A stretch of 64,000 nucleotides of DNA, from NCBI GenBank assembly GCA_949126835.1, contig OX421494.1, positions 6,440,337 to 6,504,336 on the forward strand. Direction: 5' to 3'. The stretch comes from Anisus vortex. Taxonomy: Eukaryota > Mollusca > Gastropoda > Planorbidae. The stretch's first letter is position 1; the number at the start of each line of letters is the position of its first letter. Under the pieces are notes generated by a model. The model searched no databases, was not told where the DNA came from, and saw only the letters and a program-made list of their open reading frames with translations. The translations under genes and the position numbers were made by a program. This document shows positions 59,190 to 64,000 of the stretch, in pieces.

Positions 59190-59600
59190 ACGGTATTAAT
59201 GTTAAATGAAATCATCAGCCCTCCTTCTCTATGAACCAAATTTTTACCCGTTTGATCATTTTCAGTATATTAACCCTTCCCGTACCGACCTACTTCTATC
59301 TATGCTGCTTTCAGTTCCGCTATATACGCGCCCGGGACTGTAAGGGTTAAAAATGTGCATTACGACTTTTCATAATGACTCTTAAAGCCAAGAAGTGTAA
59401 ACAACATAACTTGTTTTCAATTAACGGAAACAAATACCAAACAACTTCTCTTTATTGCAAACAAAAAGAAGTTAGTGTTCTGGTGTGTTTTTTTTTATTG
59501 TTAGCGTTTAATCATGTTTGCTTCCTAGAGTTTTCAAAAATGGTGCCCCAACGACCCTCACTCGGGTTATGGAATAGGTGAAGGTGAGGAGTTTTCTAAG
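59190..59600. other. Unannotated 3' flank of the homeobox gene
   Basis: On the minus strand this would hold the homeobox gene 3' UTR. No element recognised. Confidence 0.35.
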
Positions 59601-59604
59601 TACC

Positions 59605-59790
59605 CTATGTGCTCCTTTCATGTCGTTTCTTCCTCCTTTCAGTCCGGGCGTACTCTCTCGACATAATCTCGTCCAGGGACATTGGCGCCCCGCTGCACGA
59701 TCTCAGTCTGGTGTTGTGTGAAGGGCGCCCGGGACCTTTCCTCGTGTGTTCTTGCTTGCGGTATTTGGCCCTACGGTTCTGGAACCAGAC
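59605..59790 (-). CDS. Homeobox gene exon 3: end of helix 3, Unc-4-type extension, stop
   Basis: CTTCCCAG precedes [20 protein letters not shown], and 61 residues end at TAG (59605-59607). No GT occurs between the conserved block and the stop, so a further splice before it is unlikely. Confidence 0.9.
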   Translation of the reverse strand, partial: VWFQNRRAKYRKQEHTRKGPGRPSHNTRLRSCSGAPMSLDEIMSREYARTERRKKRHERST

Positions 59791-60319
59791 CTGGGAAGGA
59801 AAAAATATAGTAATACGACTGTCATTGGTTTGATATGGGATGTGCATATGTTTTATACGGAGTGACAGACAGTGACGGAAAGAGATAAGCAAGATGACAG
59901 ACAGACGGACGGATAGATGGATAAATTGATAGATAGATAAATAAGATAGATATATAGATAAAAATATAGATAGATAGATAGATAGATAGATATAGATAGA
60001 CAGATAGATAGATAAAAATATAGATAGATAGATAGATATAGAAAGATAGATAGATAGATAGATAAAAATATAGATAGATAGATAGATAGATATAGAAAGA
60101 TAGATAGATAGATAAAGATAGATAGATACATAGTTATAGATAGATAGATATATAGATATAGATAGATAGATAGATATAGATAGATAGATAGATAGAAATA
60201 TAGATAGATAGATAGATATAGATAGATAGATAAATAGATAAAAATATAGATAGATAGATAGATTGATATAGAAAGATAGATAGATAGATAGATAAAGATA
60301 GATAGATAGATAGATAGAT

Positions 60320-60382
<63 letters not shown>

Positions 60383-60497
60383 AATATAGATAGATAGATA
60401 GATAAAAATATAGATAGATAGATAGATATAGGTATAGATAGATAGATAGATATAGATGGATAGATAGATAGATAGATATAGATATAGATAGATAGAT

Positions 60498-60528
<31 letters not shown>

Positions 60529-60655
60529 TAGATAGATATAGATAGATATAGATGGATAGATAGATAGATTGATAGATAGATAGATAGATAGATATAGATA
60601 GATAGATAGATAGATAGATATAGATAGATATAGATATAGCTAGATATAGATAGAT

Positions 60656-60742
<87 letters not shown>

Positions 60743-63700
60743 TAGATAGATAGATAGATAGTGTATCCTAACCTGCACCCTGGCTTCAGATAGAAGTAAT
60801 CTGCTCGCCAGTGACTCCCTGATGTGTAGATCTGGATAATGGCAGTCGTGAAACACAGCTTCAAGTGTCGCCATCTGGTGACCAGAAAAATTCGTCCTGC
60901 TTCGCCGGCGTTTGGAGTTGTTCTCTAGCAAAATATTACCATCAGTCAAAGTTATAGTCTCAGCAGTTTGTATATATTGACCAATAGCGCTAGTTTTCTC
61001 TAATCCTTGTGCTAGGTAAAAAAAAAATAACAACAAGAACTATTATAAATGTACAAGTACTACAAGGTTAAAATGATCTAAATTTTCTCTTTATGATTGT
61101 TTGATATGAGATCATGTTTTGTTTTTGTTAACATTAACTTTGATCAAACCGATTTTTTAATTTTTATATTATTTTTTTAGATTCAATAAAGAAACTGTAT
61201 ATCTTAAAGAATGGCAGCACGTTCGGCTGGCGTATCGAAGGTCCTGGGTTCGAATCCTGGTTCAGGCTAGGATTTTTTTTCTGGGTCTGGAGGGTGTCTG
61301 AGTCTACCCAGCACTGATCTTGACCTTAGTTGGGATAAAGTAAAGGAGGCTGTGCATAGTGCTGGCCACACAATCACCTAGTACCCCGTGGCCACAGAAA
61401 CTGGTGAACGCTGATTCACCGGCCCTATTGATTTATTTGGTCCGACGGGTACTTTACTTTATATCTTAAAGAAGATTAACGCATTCAGTCAATCATTGTG
61501 GTCAATAAAAAAAAATATTCACAAGGGGCGATAGGCTACTCTTTCTTCCCTAGTGGCATCCGGGCATGGAATGGGTTACCTGAACAAAGAAGAAAAACAA
61601 GTAACTCAACATCATTTAAAACACTGATAGAAATTACAGGACAAGACTCAAACCATAGATGAGCGTAGGACGCAATAAATTTTCTTTATAGAATATATAT
61701 AGTATATATAAGATAATATAAATAAGATAAAGTTATTAAATATTTTGTTCATCCAAAAAAACGAAGCGTTTAACTTGAGCTGCAACATAAATCTGTTCAC
61801 GTCTGCTTCTCATGGAATTATGCGAGTTATGTCCCTTAGAGTAAGTTGGCTCACAACAAATATCACGTGTCAAGATTTCATCTTACGCAGACGGCTAATG
61901 AAATATATATTAAATAGTAAATAGTCCAGTGTTAATTATTTGATTTACTAGTGTGTCTCGCCCGGTGATTAATTAGTTAGTGTACACATGAACCATACTA
62001 AAGGCTTATTGATTGGCGTTTTGTTTTAATAATAGCGATGAAGTTTACATGTTTATTCAATTGAAAGGAATCACTCTCGGTATAAACAAAAATTACAACA
62101 GCACGTGCAGGGGCATTCTGGGTATGCTAGATAAACGTCACTAACCTAATTGATTATTTAAATAACGAGTCAAAAGTAATCCAGTGAAATGTTGAACATT
62201 ACATTTTTTGAATTGATTCCTTCATTTTGTCTATTAAAAAAAAAAGTTCAGTATAAGTAAATAGTAAATACCGGGTTGTCAATATTTCTTTTACTCTTTC
62301 AATAAATAAATAGATCTAGATAAAAAATTTTTTAGTAAGTAAGTAAAGTACCCTTAGCACCAAACTGATCATAGGGTTGGTGAAGCAGCGTTCAGTTTTA
62401 GTGGATGTGTTAAAACTAGTGAAGCTTAGAATTAATATAACCAAGGACAGATATCCTATATAAGAACGATAGTCTACTGCAGTGTTTCAATAGTGTTTTT
62501 TTTTTTATTATTCACGACCCGGTTATGTTTTTAATTCTATTTCGAGAAACGCTAATTTTTCATATCACCTATATTAGCCGATAACAAATATAGAAATTTC
62601 GGCAATGGGCAACGGTTGAAATATTTTTTTCTAGTAAAATGATGAGTAGGAAACAGGAGCCCCTACAACACCACAGAGCGATAAACAGTCACCACTATTT
62701 ACAAGATCGTGAACCACCACGTGGAAATGTCCACGCAGCCAGATAGAATCCAACAGGTGACCCGCTCTACCCGAGGCCATCAGCTCAAGCAGCATGTCCC
62801 ACATGCACGCACCGACGTCTACAAATATTCTTTTTTTTCTGTTTTTTCCGTCAGCCATTAGGCTGTGGAACACCCTGGATCAGGCCTCCATCACTGCCCC
62901 TACTGTGCCGGCTTTCAAATCATCAATGAAGGGCTGGTCTAAAAACCTAAGTGACACTCTGTCATCTGTATATAATTGTTGTTTGTGATGTTTTTTATTT
63001 TATGTGTGGTTAAATTGTGGACTCTTTCCTCGGTCCTAACGAGGTCTCCACAGTAATATGAAGAAGAAGAGAAGAGACCTAATGGCGGTCACCTAATCCT
63101 ATTGTATTTCTTAGTATTTCTCTTGGTAAGAAACGAACGTATGCATAAGCGGCACTGCTCCTTCCTATCTTTAAGAGCTTATATCAAAGCATGGGCCATC
63201 AAGGGAATTGAACTCTTCAATACAGTCATGCCTTAAAATTCCCAGAGTGGTCGGACATAAAAAGATGTACATTGGAGTGCGCTCGTTTGAATCTGTGGCG
63301 CCTTCTTTATGGAACAGCTTACATCGGACACTGAGAGAATCTGAGACAAAAAGAGTCTTTTAAAAAGAACTTAAAGATCTTTCTCTTTGGCTAGTAAATG
63401 TGTACCTTACATACAAATACAACTGCCACTGTAATTCACACCGAGAGCGCATTGAGCATTCTAAATTTAACAGCATGGATAGAAGCGCTATAAAAAATGA
63501 CCATTATTATCAACTCTCTATTAGTCAAACACTTAGTACACTTAACGTAATTACTTACACAAGCAATGACTGACATCTCGGCTCTCCTTGGGATCCAGAC
63601 CCTCGTCGTCTGAGTCTACACCTAAGATGTGACTCACCGAAAACGAAAGAGTCGACTTTTTCTTTCTCGGTGGCGTTCGGCTCAACAGTCGCGTGCGGAT

Positions 63701-63898
63701 GATGCTCTCTTCGGGGTTTCCCATTGAAACTTTCGTTTCGTCACTATGACGTAGTTCCGCTGCCGCGTCGTCAAATCTCAACTGTTCCCTCTGTAAGGCG
63801 AGCTGGTAAACGTGGCTCGGATCATTTCTTTCTTCGTTGACTTTACACCAATCTCCAGCAGCTGTATGGGAATTGATCATGCCGATAGCAGTGAACAT
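59605..63898 (-). CDS. Unc-4/UNCX-like paired-type homeobox transcription factor, 3 exons
   Basis: Nuclear DNA-binding regulator. Exons on the minus strand are 63898-63559, 61011-60773 and 59790-59605. Phases fit (T plus CA gives Ser; then phase 0 after homeodomain Gln46), giving 254 residues from the ATG at 63898. An eh1-like Groucho-binding motif FSVSHIL lies at 86-92. The homeodomain, about 148-207, has [12 protein letters not shown] with Gln50 and Tyr56 where Trp is usual. The extension [23 protein letters not shown] and RRKKRHE matches the stretch after the homeodomain in Unc-4/UNCX proteins. A stop follows at once, so the long tail of vertebrate UNCX is absent. The frame stays open to the window edge above 63898, so more N-terminus may lie outside. 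Family call strong; divergent paralogue likely. Confidence 0.87.
59920..60762. repeat. (GATA)n array, about 840 bp, in homeobox intron 2
   Basis: GATA with TATAGATA and AAATATAGATA punctuation fills the intron to within 10 bases of the exon 2 donor. The 300-residue minus-strand ORF in this interval fuses exon 2 with repeat translation and is not a protein. Confidence 0.97.
60773..61011 (-). CDS. Homeobox gene exon 2: homeodomain residues 1-46
   Basis: TTTTTTTTTACCTAG is the acceptor and GTTAGG the donor. It encodes [20 protein letters not shown] through SEARVQ. The intron after position 46 is a common site in paired-like homeoboxes. Confidence 0.92.
61208..61460 (+). mobile_element. tRNA-derived SINE copy 10
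   Basis: GGCAGCACGTTCGGCTGGCG, CTGGGTTCGAATCCTGGTTC (box B intact), GGCCACACAATCACCTAGTA and GACGGGTACTTTACTTTAT. Confidence 0.87.
61525..61738 (+). mobile_element. RT-encoding LINE family, 3' fragment
   Basis: CATCCGGGCATGGAATGGGT, ATGAGCGTAGGACGCAATAA and a degraded AAGATAA tail, in homeobox intron 1. Confidence 0.82.
61740..62330. other. Unannotated homeobox intron 1 sequence
   Basis: No feature recognised. Confidence 0.35.
62333..62400 (-). mobile_element. SINE 3'-end scrap
   Basis: AAAGTACCCTTAGCACCAAA and GGTTGGTGAAGCAGCGTTCA, reverse orientation. Confidence 0.65.
62640..63072 (+). pseudogene. LINE 3' fragment with [14 protein letters not shown] C-terminus
   Basis: The frame pieces [20 protein letters not shown] and [20 protein letters not shown] then [10 protein letters not shown] are the usual end of non-LTR retrotransposon polyproteins. 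The tail ends near GAAGAAGAAGAG. A frame break lies around 62830. Confidence 0.68.
63135..63510 (+). mobile_element. L2-like LINE 3' fragment
   Basis: Degraded coding text (TTGGAGTGCGCTCGTTTGAA, TTATGGAACAGCTTACATCG) precedes a tail with GAAGCGCTATAAAAAATGAC and ATTATT. It ends about 45 bases from the exon 1 donor. Confidence 0.65.
63559..63898 (-). CDS. Homeobox gene exon 1: N-terminus with eh1-like motif
   Basis: It encodes 113 residues plus one base, ending at a GTAAGT donor. The eh1-like FSVSHIL is preceded by a basic PPRKKK stretch. ATG at 63898 is the first in-window Met in this frame. The frame is open without stop to 64000, so the true start may be upstream of the window. Confidence 0.82.
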
Positions 63899-64000
63899 GC
63901 TAGGCTTCACCTGTGCGTAGTTACTATCCTCGGTACAGGCGCAGGTTTCTTGGTGCTGCCATATTTTTAGTTTTAATTCACAAGCTCCACATGCATGTTC

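Noticed and set aside
59609..59833. Plus-strand ORF overlapping homeobox exon 3
   Set aside because: Antisense shadow of the homeodomain exon.

Overview
This is animal nuclear DNA: AT-rich, intron-rich and packed with transposons. It shows GT-AG introns, a cysteine-loop receptor gene with the classic 45-bp and 110-bp exons, a paired-like homeobox gene, tRNA-derived SINEs, several LINE clades, hAT and other MITEs, Helitron-like elements, an LTR element and very long GATA arrays. The mixture suggests a lophotrochozoan, most likely a gastropod mollusc. That is an inference from gene style and repeat content, not a sequence match.

Two host genes can be read. (1) On the + strand, a complete nicotinic-acetylcholine-receptor-like alpha-type subunit runs from a signal-peptide exon (607-664) to a stop at 47759. 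Its nine coding exons have matching intron phases and sum to exactly 599 codons (598 residues). Introns of 14.5, 5.6, 13.4 and 6.1 kb hold nearly all the repeats. (2) On the - strand, a divergent Unc-4-type (UNCX-like) homeobox gene has three exons (63898/window edge-63559, 61011-60773, 59790-59605), with an eh1-like repressor motif, a Q50 homeodomain and the Unc-4-type extension, then an early stop. The two genes converge; the roughly 11.8 kb between them is transposon debris and a large minisatellite.

Mobile elements by region. 0-16 kb: two interlocked MITEs (1290-1875), a 30-bp minisatellite, an RTE-like and an L2/CR1-like LINE fragment, an apparently young LTR element encoding only Gag-protease (5792-10147), SINEs, a foldback element and two Helitron-like elements. 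16-34 kb: further LINE fragments including a degenerate reverse transcriptase (18374-19495), a 20-bp minisatellite, a MITE 19 bp past an exon, a hAT MITE, THAP-like coding fragments, and many simple repeats. 34-47 kb: 56-bp, 30-bp and GATA arrays, a TCTAGA-targeted hAT-like element, and a 39-bp minisatellite that runs into the acceptor of the last receptor exon. 48-64 kb: a chain of three hAT elements separated by single 8-bp target copies (53267-56215), a 28-bp minisatellite of about 31 units inside an RTE fragment, and an approximately 0.85-kb GATA array inside the homeobox gene.

The observations most worth follow-up are the Gag-protease-only LTR element with two zinc knuckles after its protease, the end-to-end hAT chain at TTCTAGAN, the splice acceptor embedded in a minisatellite, and the short divergent Unc-4-like gene. 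All alignments were done by eye; no database search was run.
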